NCBI GenBank assembly: GCA_963743425.1
Contig: CAVUPU010000006.1
Coordinates: 170,734 to 234,733 of the forward strand
Length of the DNA: 64,000 nt
Origin: JAJVID01 sp963743425
GTDB taxonomy: Bacteria > Acidobacteriota > Blastocatellia > RBC074
Reading direction: 5' to 3'
Positions 47,647-56,272 of the stretch are shown piece by piece. Positions within the stretch are counted from its first letter, which is position 1. Each line of letters begins with the position of its first letter. Both the position numbers and the translations under genes were made by a program. The notes under the pieces were generated by a model. It did no database searches. It was not told the DNA's origin and worked only from the letters and a program-made list of their open reading frames with translations.

Positions 47647-47714
47647 AGTCTCCCGCTGATGGCCGAAACGACGATCAGAGCCGGCGTCGCGCAACTCGCC
47701 CTCGGCTCGTCGTT

Positions 47715-48284
47715 TCAATGTTTCGAATGTCTCCACCGGCGTGATAATTTGATCGCAGCATCCCAGCGACTCCGCCAGAGGGTCCGCCGTTTGCGGGAGA
47801 ATTCGGCCAGCGCCGCGCGCATTCGCAGACGCAGTCGATGCGCCGCCTGATAAAGGCCGGTGGATTTGATCGCTTCATGGACTCGGGTTTTGAACGCCAG
47901 GAAGCGCGACTGCAGAAACGCAAACCAACTGATGCGCAGCAGACTGGGTTGTGTCAGAACGTAGATTCGCGCGACCAACGCCGTTCCGGCGAGCTTGGCG
48001 CCGATGGCCGTCACCAACCCTAACACCGGCTGGCCGTGGGAGATGAAATAGAGGGCGGCCAGTTTCACAGGGATGAGCAATAGCGACGGCGCGCCGAACA
48101 TCGCGAGCGCGGCGTAAGGCGGCAAACCGGCGACGAGCGATTCGATCTGACGAAAGAGCGGCAGATTGCCGATGGCGGCGGCGATGCGTTGAAGGTCGTC
48201 CCAGAGCCATTCTTCAAACAGGACTATGATCGCCGCGATGAGAACGAACGGCGCGGCCAGCAATCGTTTTAACAGTTTCTTCAT
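47715..48284 (-). CDS. small hypothetical membrane protein
   Basis: A 189-residue protein with two or three hydrophobic stretches near the N-terminus (APFVLIAAIIVLFEEWLW, AALAMFGAPSLLLIPVKLAA, LVTAIGAKLAGTALVARIYV) and a strongly basic, arginine-rich C-terminal 60 residues. ATG 48284 starts at MKKLLKRLLAAPF; longer starts run into the serine hydrolase gene. I recognise no family. The basic tail suggests contact with nucleic acid or phospholipid, which is only a guess. Confidence 0.6.
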   Translation of the reverse strand: MKKLLKRLLAAPFVLIAAIIVLFEEWLWDDLQRIAAAIGNLPLFRQIESLVAGLPPYAALAMFGAPSLLLIPVKLAALYFISHGQPVLGLVTAIGAKLAGTALVARIYVLTQPSLLRISWFAFLQSRFLAFKTRVHEAIKSTGLYQAAHRLRLRMRAALAEFSRKRRTLWRSRWDAAIKLSRRWRHSKH

Positions 48285-48336
48285 GGTTCGATTGGCGCCA
48301 CGGTCTTTTGTCGTCCTGATAAACCGCTGATGCGTT

Positions 48337-49824
48337 TCATTTCTTTTGCGGGATTGCTTCCATGAGGAGAGCGAGAGCCTTCTTGAAAGATTCCTCTCCG
48401 GGCGCGCTGCCTTTGAAATGCCCCAATCGGGCCACGACAAGATCATGAGACGGAATGATCAGCGTTGTTTGGCCGCCGGCGCCGGACATAAAGTACGCGT
48501 CCCTGGGCACGGGGAACCCGCCGTCGCCGTTGATCCAGAAGAATCCGCCGTAAATGGGGCGATTGTCGGCTTCCCACGCGGGAGCCAGTTCGCTCACGAA
48601 TTTGACGAATCCCTCTGGCAGAATCCGCTCGCCATTCCATACGCCGTCCCGAAGATAGAGGTTGCCTAAACGCGCCCAGTCGCGCGCCGACGCGAGTTCG
48701 TACCCTTGAGTCAGAAAATTTCCGAATGGATCCGTCTCCATGACCATCGTGCGGATGCCAATTTTGTCGAAGAGCGCTCGCTGCGGGAACGACAAATACT
48801 CTTCTCTGCGTTTCTCAACGCCAAGACGCACGAGGTAGTTGATCAAGACCGGATCGGTGTTGCGATAACGGCCAACCGTGTTGGGCGGCCACTGTAATGG
48901 CCGCGTCGCGGCGTAGTGGAAGGAGTTGACGGCGCCCGTGTAAAGATAAAGGTGGTCGGGGTATGGGCCTGCGCGATCATAGTCGGGGTCTTGTGGCGCT
49001 CTGATTCGCAGACCGCTGGACATGTGCATGATGTCGGCGATGCGAATCTTGGCGCGCGGGTCACCGGCATTTTGCCACTCAGGAATGGGCGCTGGCTGCC
49101 AAAGATCGTAGACACCCTGTTTGATGAGGATGCCCATCAGCGTAGCCGTCAGGCTCTTGCCCATTGACCAGCTTTCGAGCGGCGTGCGCGCCGTGATGCC
49201 CTCACCGTAGCGCTCGCCGATGATACGGCCTCGCCACGTGACCACGAAGGCGCCCGTCATCGCCGCGGATGGCTCGAAGGCCGCGTCTACGGCCTGCTTT
49301 ACCTTGTCCTCGTTGATCTCCTTCGGCAAGGGGGCGCTCGACAATACATTGCCCATTGGCCACGGCTGAGTCAAAGGATCGGGCAGCCGGCTTTTGACCT
49401 TGACCGGCTTGAAACTCACAGAGTCCTTGCCAATCGGGAGCGTCACGCATCCCTGCGACCCAAAGTATCTGGCCGTTCGCCTGACGCCGTTGGGGAGCGT
49501 GACGTGAACGACCTTGTTAGCGCGGTCAATCACCGGCTTCCCCATCTTCGCGCGCTCCGCGTAAGGAGCGGTGAAATACCCGACGTTCTCAGCAGCGAAG
49601 TCCGGATCGAGACCGGTGATGAAGACCGCGGAACACATAATCTTGACGAAGCCCGCCGCATGATGTTCGAGGGAGTCGCCCGGAGGCGGCGTGTACGGCG
49701 TGTTGAGTTCCAGCGATTTCGCGCGCGCTATGAGCGCCTCATTCGACTGCCTTCGAGGCGTTTGTCCGGCGGCGAATGTCACCACCGTAAGAGTAAGAAC
49801 CAGAATTCGTCGAGACCATTTCAT
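48337..49824 (-). CDS. exported serine hydrolase, beta-lactamase class C-like
   Basis: A 495-residue periplasmic protein with a signal peptide (MKWSRRILVLTLTVVTFAAG). The catalytic SxxK is SMGK in LESWSMGKSLTATLMGI; the second motif is YRNT (YxN) and the third a glycine-rich SGAGGQTT in place of KTG. These are the features of penicillin-binding-protein-like esterases and beta-lactamase homologues rather than of strict AmpC. Length is larger than AmpC because of an N-terminal 150-residue domain. No resistance claim is supported. A tandem palindrome lies just upstream. Confidence 0.88.
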   Translation of the reverse strand: MKWSRRILVLTLTVVTFAAGQTPRRQSNEALIARAKSLELNTPYTPPPGDSLEHHAAGFVKIMCSAVFITGLDPDFAAENVGYFTAPYAERAKMGKPVIDRANKVVHVTLPNGVRRTARYFGSQGCVTLPIGKDSVSFKPVKVKSRLPDPLTQPWPMGNVLSSAPLPKEINEDKVKQAVDAAFEPSAAMTGAFVVTWRGRIIGERYGEGITARTPLESWSMGKSLTATLMGILIKQGVYDLWQPAPIPEWQNAGDPRAKIRIADIMHMSSGLRIRAPQDPDYDRAGPYPDHLYLYTGAVNSFHYAATRPLQWPPNTVGRYRNTDPVLINYLVRLGVEKRREEYLSFPQRALFDKIGIRTMVMETDPFGNFLTQGYELASARDWARLGNLYLRDGVWNGERILPEGFVKFVSELAPAWEADNRPIYGGFFWINGDGGFPVPRDAYFMSGAGGQTTLIIPSHDLVVARLGHFKGSAPGEESFKKALALLMEAIPQKK

Positions 49825-49844
49825 CGGTGTTCTCCTCAGAAAAT

Positions 49845-49923
49845 GTAGCGCAACCTGCCGAGGTTGCGCTGCTTCGGCAATGGACGAGATGAGAAACCGC
49901 GCAACCTCGGCAGGTTGCGCTAC
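49845..49923. repeat. palindromic element, GTAGCGCAACCTGCCGAGGT type
   Basis: Arms 49845-49868 and 49900-49923 are perfect over 24 bp. It is preceded by CTCCTCAGAAAA and followed by CTACTCTCGCCGCCGATTTT; near-copies of both flanks border the repeat at 49987, so the two repeats belong to a duplicated larger unit. Lies upstream of the serine hydrolase gene. Confidence 0.83.
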
Positions 49924-49986
49924 TCTCGCCGCCGATTTTCATTGTTTCAGGGCGTCGCAACGCGACGTGAAGACTCCTCAGAAAAA

Positions 49987-50325
49987 TAGGGCAAACTGGA
50001 CAGTTTGCCTGGTCTTCTCGAAATAGGTCTTTGGCGGAAGCAAGGCAAACTGGACAGCTAAGGTTTCTACACATGTCTTTGTGCCGGAGGCACGGCGGAT
50101 ATTAGCCGGTGGTGGAGCGCAGCGTAACCACCGGAACCAGTCGAGAAATCTATTCCCAGCCCCGGAGGGGCGACGGACCGAGGTTGGTCCGTCGCCCCTC
50201 CGGGGCTGGAAGGGTGTTTTTGATCGCATCCGGTGGTTTCTCCACCGGCTAATATCCGCCGTGCCTCCGGCACAAAGAGTAATCCCGGACTTGTGTAGAA
50301 ACTTTAGCTGGACAGTTTGCCCTAC
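49987..50325. repeat. host palindromic element interrupted by a MITE
   Basis: Without the insert at 50058-50307 the element would read as a palindrome with arms 49988-50009 and 50044-50057 joined to 50316-50323 (AGGGCAAACTGGACAGTTTG and its complement). It is related to the element at 44927. It lies in the gap between the serine hydrolase start and the STAND gene stop. Confidence 0.8.
50058..50307. mobile_element. 250-bp MITE-like element with 8-bp target duplication
   Basis: Terminal repeats are CTAAGGTTTCTACAC (50058) and GTGTAGAAACTTTAG (ending 50307), 15 bp with one mismatch. Inward, CTTTGTGCCGGAGGCACGGC arms and a central hairpin around GCCCCGGAGGGGCGACGGAC follow. It is flanked by CTGGACAG at 50050-50057 and again at 50308-50315, a direct 8-bp duplication of host sequence, and removing one copy restores the host palindrome. 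It encodes no protein, so it needs a transposase elsewhere. Confidence 0.9.
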
Positions 50326-50359
50326 CTTCGCGCGGCGATTCTCATTCTTCAGGGCTTCG

Positions 50360-53300
50360 TCACGTTTGCTTACCAATGTGAAATTCGTCTTCCGGGTTAA
50401 TCTCGACTTGCGGCATCGGCTCGTGCTTGGACGGATCGAAGGGCGGCATTTCAGGTTCCGGCGCGCCGAGTTCGCGCAGGTGTTTGCGCGACGCCTCCAA
50501 GCCCCAGTGATATGCATACGGCGGGCCATCACACCAGGCGAGGCGATAGCCTTGGGTAGCGGCCACGACGGCTGCGTCATGATTGCCCGCGTCGCGTTCG
50601 ATCTGCGCCAGCACGTTGAATGCGTCGGAGTGGAAGAGAGGATACGGCCCGCGCTCGGCCCCGTCCCAAAGATCATCCAGCAATTCGCGCGCTTCGCCGG
50701 GCTTCCCTTCCCGGCGGCGCAACTCGGTGAGCGCAATCAGGGCGGGAAGTTCTTCTTCTATCAGGTTCACCTGCCGCGCGCGTGTCAGCGCGTGGTGCAA
50801 CCGTTCATCGGCGACGGCGAAATCGCTAAGCCCCAGCGCCGCCGTGCCCTGCACGCGCGCAGCGCAGATGAAATCGCCTTCAAGCTTATAATTGCTGGCT
50901 AGTTCCCAGGCGCGATTTGCGAATATTTCTGCATCGACGAACTTATTCAACCACAATGCTCTTTGCGCTAGAAAAAAATTGAAGCGGCTTACACCAGATT
51001 GATCAGCTAACACTCCAAATGATTGCCGCATCATTGATCCAGATTCATTTGCGATTCCACGAGTAGCCAGTATGTGTCCGAGCAGAACTTGCTCGATTGC
51101 TGATCTAATCCGAACAATCGACCTCAAATCAACTGGTGTCGGAGGTGCGCTCTTTAGGAAACCACGTCTATAACGTTCAATAATTAAAGCACGGCGCACG
51201 GCAACTTCCGACTCATGAAACTTGCCTGTTAGTAGCAAGACCTCTGATAAATTTATATAGCACGTGCTGAGTGATTTAGCCCAGTTGGCGCGATGAAATA
51301 GCGGTATTGCGCGTTCCGGTTGCCCAATGTAACGGTATCCCAGAGCTATTGCATTAAAGATCCAGTACTGAATGAATTTAAGTAATCGAAAAATCAAAGT
51401 CGGCAACTGATCAAATCCATCAGGAAGTAGCATCTCCAGAAGTTCAATACGTTGTCGGTTGGCGCTAAGACGGTGGAGCGTAGCCTGATTTAATTGTGTA
51501 AAGAAGATCCATAAGGCAGCATTATAACGTCTGAGGCGAATGAGCGTGTTGTAGTGTTCGATAGCAGTTGTTAAGTCTTCAAGGCTGTTGACTTTGCGAG
51601 GATCGCTAGTTTTCGGCAGTGAATCAAAGTACGTGAGTAAGTTCTTGGACACAATGCGCCGCTTTTTATTATCCATTCCACTCCACACAACGCCACGCAC
51701 AATCGGGTGCAAGTCATGCCGGTTAGCACGTTTGTCCCAGCCGACTAGTCCTCTGTCTTCCAGTTCAGATAAGACTGCATCCAGTTCCCGCTCGTTTCTG
51801 CATGGCTTCTTCCTTTTGCCAACCAACAATAGGGCGAGAGTATCGTAGCTTGCAGGCATGCGGAACCCGGCGATGACGTACAAAACCTGCCGCGTTCGCT
51901 CATCCAACCCGCGAAGCGCGAATTCCAGCACGTGCGATTTCACTTGCACCAGTGGGACGTCCCGGAACGGATTGAAATCGGGATGCGCCCGCCGCCACGC
52001 GTCGAAATCGCCCGGCGTGCGCCGGAACCGCGCCACCTCGCCGGCCAGCGATTGGATCAGCAGCGGATGGTTTTCGACGCTGCGGAAAACCGGCAGCAAT
52101 TGGTCGCGCGCGCCTGTCGCGCCGAAGGCCCGCCACAATTCGAGCGCATCGTCTTCCGCCATTCCCGGCAGAAACAGCGCAAAACAATTGTTCAGCGGAT
52201 TGCCCGTCACGGATTGCAGATCGGCAGGATAGAGCCGCGTGCTGACCAGAATCCGAGCCGCTCGCACGGCCGTCAATTTGCGCAGGAACGCGCCCGCGCG
52301 CGGGTCGGCAGCCTTGCGTAGCCGATGCTCTCCCGTGAACGATTGCGACGCGCTCGCCGGCAAGCCGACGGCGTTGGCTACGAAATTGGCCGTCCGCCCG
52401 TCGTAATCGTCATCGGCCAGATGCGCCGCGTCCATCCGCGCGTAGGCAATCAGCATCCGCTCCAACCCATCCAGGGCGATCAGGAAAGGCTCGCGGTCGA
52501 GCGCTGCGAGCAGTTGCGCTTCGCGTTCGGGGGCGGGAATCCGCTCGACTTCGGCCAGCGGGCGTCGCGTCGTGTAAGCCAGCGCGCGGGTGACGAAGTT
52601 TTCAAACCTCGCGTCGCTCTCGTAAAAGCTCCACCACATCCGCCCGGCCATCGGCTTCATCTCCTGCGGCGCGATCTCGTTGAACCATTTCCAGGTCAAC
52701 GCGCTCTTGCCCATCCCGCCGATGGCGACGACGTTCAGGATGCGAGCCTTGAAGACATCCGATTCCGGCTTCGCCACCCAATCGGTGAGCAGGTTGAGTT
52801 CCGGCTGCCGCCCGACCAGCCTGTGCGTTTGCAGCAGCGTGTACGGATGCGCGATGAAGGCTTCGGGCGGCGCGGGGATGTCGCTGACGTAATGGAACGC
52901 CATCAGGTCAGGGACGCGCAACGACGATAAGCTATTGATGGCGTGCGCGCGCAGGTCGGCGGGAGACTTGAAGAAGTTGACGATGTTCTCCGTTTCGACG
53001 CGCTGCTTGAAGCTCGCCAGCTTCGCCGCGTTGTCGCCAGTGTCTATGTCGCTGATGGTGAAATCGGCCAGAGGGTGGTTTTTGTCAATGACGAAGATGC
53101 ACCGCGGGATTTTGCCTTCGACCGCGCGGTTGTATTCCATCTCGGTGACGGAGATGTCGTGGCCCTTAGGCGTGTAGCCGTAGCGATGCGCGAAGACGCC
53201 GACGTAGACATCCGCTTCGTCCACCATCTTGAGCGAAGCCGCGATGGCTTTGTCGTCGTTTGCGGGCAGATGCTCCATCATCACCGGAAACATTCCCTGC

Positions 53301-53389
53301 CGCAGACATGCATCCATCACTTCTTTGCGATGTTGGGGTAGATCACGCGCCGTGCTGCTGATCATCACTGTCTTTTTGGCTGAAGACAT
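50360..53389 (-). CDS. STAND NTPase: DUF4062, NB-ARC-like ATPase, TPR sensor
   Basis: A 1009-residue protein. Residues 5-165 are DUF4062 (TVMISSTARDLPQHRKEVMD, VDEADVYVGVFAHRYGY, SVTEMEYNRAVE), an N-terminal effector-like domain. The ATPase has a P-loop at 224-230 (AIGGMGKSALTWKWF) and Walker B with FLIALDGLERM (302-312), then a winged helix with RHDLHPIVRGVVW. Residues about 620-960 are TPR-like. This three-part architecture is that of antiphage or cell-death STAND proteins, where the C-terminus senses a ligand and the N-terminus acts. DNA coding for residues about 515-830 is visibly more AT-rich than the rest. No accessory gene is adjacent; pta lies upstream. Confidence 0.86.
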   Translation of the reverse strand: MSSAKKTVMISSTARDLPQHRKEVMDACLRQGMFPVMMEHLPANDDKAIAASLKMVDEADVYVGVFAHRYGYTPKGHDISVTEMEYNRAVEGKIPRCIFVIDKNHPLADFTISDIDTGDNAAKLASFKQRVETENIVNFFKSPADLRAHAINSLSSLRVPDLMAFHYVSDIPAPPEAFIAHPYTLLQTHRLVGRQPELNLLTDWVAKPESDVFKARILNVVAIGGMGKSALTWKWFNEIAPQEMKPMAGRMWWSFYESDARFENFVTRALAYTTRRPLAEVERIPAPEREAQLLAALDREPFLIALDGLERMLIAYARMDAAHLADDDYDGRTANFVANAVGLPASASQSFTGEHRLRKAADPRAGAFLRKLTAVRAARILVSTRLYPADLQSVTGNPLNNCFALFLPGMAEDDALELWRAFGATGARDQLLPVFRSVENHPLLIQSLAGEVARFRRTPGDFDAWRRAHPDFNPFRDVPLVQVKSHVLEFALRGLDERTRQVLYVIAGFRMPASYDTLALLLVGKRKKPCRNERELDAVLSELEDRGLVGWDKRANRHDLHPIVRGVVWSGMDNKKRRIVSKNLLTYFDSLPKTSDPRKVNSLEDLTTAIEHYNTLIRLRRYNAALWIFFTQLNQATLHRLSANRQRIELLEMLLPDGFDQLPTLIFRLLKFIQYWIFNAIALGYRYIGQPERAIPLFHRANWAKSLSTCYINLSEVLLLTGKFHESEVAVRRALIIERYRRGFLKSAPPTPVDLRSIVRIRSAIEQVLLGHILATRGIANESGSMMRQSFGVLADQSGVSRFNFFLAQRALWLNKFVDAEIFANRAWELASNYKLEGDFICAARVQGTAALGLSDFAVADERLHHALTRARQVNLIEEELPALIALTELRRREGKPGEARELLDDLWDGAERGPYPLFHSDAFNVLAQIERDAGNHDAAVVAATQGYRLAWCDGPPYAYHWGLEASRKHLRELGAPEPEMPPFDPSKHEPMPQVEINPEDEFHIGKQT

Positions 53390-53524
53390 GGGCTTCGTCC
53401 CTCCGGAGAAAGAGTTGACTCAAGCAGAAAACAACGTAGGGGAATGACCTTGCCGCCAAGGCGAACTCGGAAGCGTCTCTTTCGGAGCTGGGGCAGACAC
53501 ACAGGTTTGCCCCTAAAGGCGGAA

Positions 53525-54535
53525 CTACGAACTTCTTTTTCGAGCCTGCGCCTGCACGGCGGTGATCGCGACGGCGTCGACGATGTCTTCGGCCTTGCAG
53601 CCGCGCGAGAGGTCGTTCGCGGGCCTGTCCAGCCCTTGAAGAATCGGGCCGATGGCTGTGGCGCCAGCCAGACGTTCGGTCAGCTTGTAGCCGATATTGC
53701 CGGCGTTGATGTCCGGGAAGACCAGGACGTTCGCGCGGCCCGCGACCGCTGAGCCTTTGGCTTTCGACGCGGCGACCTGAGGGATCAGCGCGGCGTCAAT
53801 CTGTAATTCGCCGTCAACCTCCAACTCCGGCGCGCGCGCGCGAACAGTCTTTGTCGCCTCGATGACCTTGTCGGCCATCGGGTGTTCGGCGGAGCCTTTG
53901 GTCGAGAATGACAGCATCGCTACGCGCGGCTCGGCTTCGAGCAGAGCGCGGCAGGTCTCGGCCGACGCGATGGCGATCTCGGCCAGTTGCGAGGAGGTCG
54001 GATTGATCATCACGGCCGGGTCGGCGAAGATCATCGCGCCGTCCACTCCGAATTCCCTGTTCGGCGCGACCATCACCATGACCGACGAAACGACGCTGAA
54101 TCCCCGCTTCAGACCGAGCGTGAGCAGCGCCGAACGAACCGTGTGCGCAGTAGTGTTGGTCGCTCCCGCTACGGAGCCGTCTGCCCGGCCCGACCGCACC
54201 ATCAGGTTGCCGAAATAGAGCGGGTCGAGAATCTGCTTCGCGGCTTCTTCCATCGTGACGCCCTTCGCGCGACGCAACTCGTAAAACTCCCGCGCGTAGC
54301 GTTCGAGGTCGGGCGATTTGCGATGATCGAGGATCGGAACATTGGTCATCGAGACGCCGAGCGATCGCGCGCGACTGCGAATCTTCTCCTCATCGCCGAG
54401 CACAGTTATTCTCGCCAACCGCTCTTCGGCTATTTTCGACGCCGCGACGATCGTGCGGTCGTCTTCGCCTTCGGGTAGAACGATGTGTTGGAGCTGAGTC
54501 GCCGCGCGGACTCTCAGCTTTTTCAAGATGTCCAT
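53525..54535 (-). CDS. pta: phosphate acetyltransferase
   Basis: A 336-residue Pta of the short type, which converts acetyl-CoA and phosphate to acetyl phosphate. IVLPEGEDDRTIVAASKI at the start, DPLYFGNLMVRSGRADGSVAG, MLSFSTKGSAEHPMADKV and VFPDINAGNIGYKLTERLAG at the C-terminus are all standard and unbroken. Acetate kinase is not nearby. A CAGTACCG palindrome lies 13 bp upstream of the ATG (54535). Confidence 0.95.
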   Translation of the reverse strand: MDILKKLRVRAATQLQHIVLPEGEDDRTIVAASKIAEERLARITVLGDEEKIRSRARSLGVSMTNVPILDHRKSPDLERYAREFYELRRAKGVTMEEAAKQILDPLYFGNLMVRSGRADGSVAGATNTTAHTVRSALLTLGLKRGFSVVSSVMVMVAPNREFGVDGAMIFADPAVMINPTSSQLAEIAIASAETCRALLEAEPRVAMLSFSTKGSAEHPMADKVIEATKTVRARAPELEVDGELQIDAALIPQVAASKAKGSAVAGRANVLVFPDINAGNIGYKLTERLAGATAIGPILQGLDRPANDLSRGCKAEDIVDAVAITAVQAQARKRSS

Positions 54536-54540
54536 AGATC

Positions 54541-54662
54541 ATTGCGGATTGCGGATTGCGAGTCAGTACCGCGAGCGGTAGCGAGCGGCGCTTCCTAAAC
54601 CCGCCAACTGATGGGGGCTCGCTCGCTACCGCTCGCGGTACTGACTCGGATTGCGGATTGAA
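54541..54662. repeat. CAGTACCG palindrome inserted in a GGATTGC array
   Basis: Perfect 27-bp arms 54560-54586 and 54621-54647 (GAGTCAGTACCGCGAGCGGT and on) lie within heptamer repeats: two GGATTGC copies end at the left arm and two begin at the right arm. The palindrome core equals that at 21321. It lies between the DedA stop and pta. Confidence 0.85.
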
Positions 54663-54704
54663 TATCGCGTCATCGCGCAAATGGCGATTCTCGATCCGCA
54701 ATCT

Positions 54705-55370
54705 TCAATCTTCTACCTTCAATCCTCCATTGATTGGCGCCGTGTTGGCCGCGCCGCGTCGCTTCCGAAAATATATCCACAAAAAGACGATCACTGCGAC
54801 GCCGAAGACCACCGTGGCAACCTTGCTGTAGAGCGCCAGATATTGAGCCGCGACGCGCCAATTGTTCGCGAAGACCATTCCCAGGTAAAGGAGGATGGAA
54901 TTCCAGACCGCCGCGCTGACCGCCGAGAGCAGGGTCGTGGCGGGCAAATTCATTTTGGACATTCCGGCGAAAAATGAAACGATCGCGCGCGTGCCGGCCA
55001 GAAAACGGTTCGCGACGATCACGCCGTAACCGAAGCGATTGAACAGGCGCTCGACCTGGTGAATGGCCTTGACCGGCAGATAGCGGTGGTAGCGCCCCGA
55101 AACGAAATGTTGCTCGAAGTAACGCCCTAAAACGTACGCCGTCATAAACCCCAACGTACTGCCCAATGTCGCTACGATCAGCGCGGTCGCGAACCCGATC
55201 ACGCCGATGCCGATCAGTGTTCCGGCGAAAAGGAGCGCCACGTCGCTTGGCGATGGCGGGAAGATATTTTCGATATATGCGATGAAAAACATCAACACCA
55301 GTACGCCGGCCGGCGACAGAGTCTGAAGCCACGAAATTGCCTGTTCCATAAAGTCCATACGCCGAGCCAT
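54705..55370 (-). CDS. DedA-family membrane protein
   Basis: A protein of about 220 residues with about five hydrophobic segments, including the re-entrant pattern of DedA/VTT: IENIFPPSPSDVALLFAGTL near the N-terminus and GYGVIVANRFLAGTRAIVSF (the FxGRFxPGxR-like box with substitutions) in the middle. DedA proteins scramble phospholipids such as undecaprenyl phosphate. Start is uncertain among ATG 55370, 55358 and 55349; 55370 is given. The C-terminus is basic. Confidence 0.87.
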   Translation of the reverse strand: MARRMDFMEQAISWLQTLSPAGVLVLMFFIAYIENIFPPSPSDVALLFAGTLIGIGVIGFATALIVATLGSTLGFMTAYVLGRYFEQHFVSGRYHRYLPVKAIHQVERLFNRFGYGVIVANRFLAGTRAIVSFFAGMSKMNLPATTLLSAVSAAVWNSILLYLGMVFANNWRVAAQYLALYSKVATVVFGVAVIVFLWIYFRKRRGAANTAPINGGLKVED

Positions 55371-55452
55371 TTTCCGTATATCACTTGATCGATTTTTCAG
55401 TTTGTCATTGCCGGAACCGCGGACTGGGCGCACAATGGCAAATGACAAACGT

Positions 55453-55477
55453 AAAATGGAAAATGGAAAATGGAAAA
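55453..55477. repeat. short heptamer tandem repeat (AAAATGG)
   Basis: AAAATGG occurs three times in a row plus a partial copy, between the DedA and HD-hydrolase genes. Another case of a 7-bp unit, like the GGATTGC arrays. Probably slippage-prone spacer. Confidence 0.65.
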
Positions 55478-55510
55478 CTGATTGCGCCTCAAAATTTTTC
55501 CGCTCGGCGC

Positions 55511-56101
55511 TTAGTCTTCCAAATCCTTCTTCCTGCTCTTTTTTAATTCTTCGATCAGATCGGAGATCAGATCATCGATGCCCAATCCCGCGAAGTCGCT
55601 GTCGGCGGTGTCCCAGAACTCCTGCAAAGACCGCGCCCCGCCTTTTTCGTATTCGCGCGACTGGATCAGCAGATCGAGCTTGTCTGCGGCCTTGACCAAT
55701 CTCGACTCGACGCTCGCGCGATGTTCGTAATCGAACCAGAGTTCGAGATAAGACTCGCTCAAATCTCCCAGTTCGGTGAAGATCTCTTTGGCAATTGCTT
55801 CGTCAGCGGCCTTGATCGAAGCCTTGTCGAAATAGCGTTTGATCGTGCTGGGCAGATCACCCGTGCGCGTTTCCGTCATGTCGTGCAGCAAGGCCATTCT
55901 GAGCAGCCGTTCGACATTAACCTCGACGCCGCGCGCGCGCGCGCGGTCGGCCAGCAGCATCGCAATCACCGCGACGCCGAAAGAATGCGCAGCGACCGAT
56001 TCGACATCGCGCACGCCCCGCAACAACCATCCAATACGCGGCGTCGATTTCAGCCGCATCAATTCAGCGAGAAAATTTATCAAACCGCCTGGTTCCGGCA
56101 A
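55511..56101 (-). CDS. HD-domain hydrolase, YfbR/HDDC2-like
   Basis: A 196-residue HD-superfamily protein. VRDVESVAAHSFGVAVIAML contains the first His, ALLHDMTETRTGDLP the HD pair, and RLVKAADKLDLLIQSREYE the final Asp; this set is that of YfbR-type 5'-deoxynucleotidases that dephosphorylate dNMPs. The family is about this length. Function is inferred from motifs and the substrate was not tested. Confidence 0.87.
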   Translation of the reverse strand: MPEPGGLINFLAELMRLKSTPRIGWLLRGVRDVESVAAHSFGVAVIAMLLADRARARGVEVNVERLLRMALLHDMTETRTGDLPSTIKRYFDKASIKAADEAIAKEIFTELGDLSESYLELWFDYEHRASVESRLVKAADKLDLLIQSREYEKGGARSLQEFWDTADSDFAGLGIDDLISDLIEELKKSRKKDLED

Positions 56102-56184
56102 ATGTACCTCTCTTTAGAAAACCTATGGGATCGAATCAAAATCTAACCGCGCATCCCGGCTGTTTTCAATACGGGGCTACGCTA

Positions 56185-56265
56185 ACGGTTTTGACGCGAC
56201 GCGTCAACCGTGTGCTATATTGAGGTCCGTCATTCACCTTCTTAATGTGCTACTCGTGTTATAAT
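56185..56265 (+). promoter_or_regulatory. left-end hairpin and -10 box of the second TnpB copy
   Basis: ACGGTTTTGACGC (56185) pairs imperfectly with GCGTCAACCGT (ending 56211), as at IS200/605 ends. TATAAT at 56260-56265 lies only 8 bp before GTG 56273, so a transcript would be nearly leaderless. Confidence 0.5.
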
Positions 56266-56272
56266 CCGCGCC

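Noticed and set aside
48337..49824. Beta-lactamase resistance gene
   Set aside because: The SxxK and YxN motifs are present but KTG is replaced by a Gly-rich segment and the N-terminal domain is atypical; it is a general serine hydrolase, with no basis for a resistance claim.
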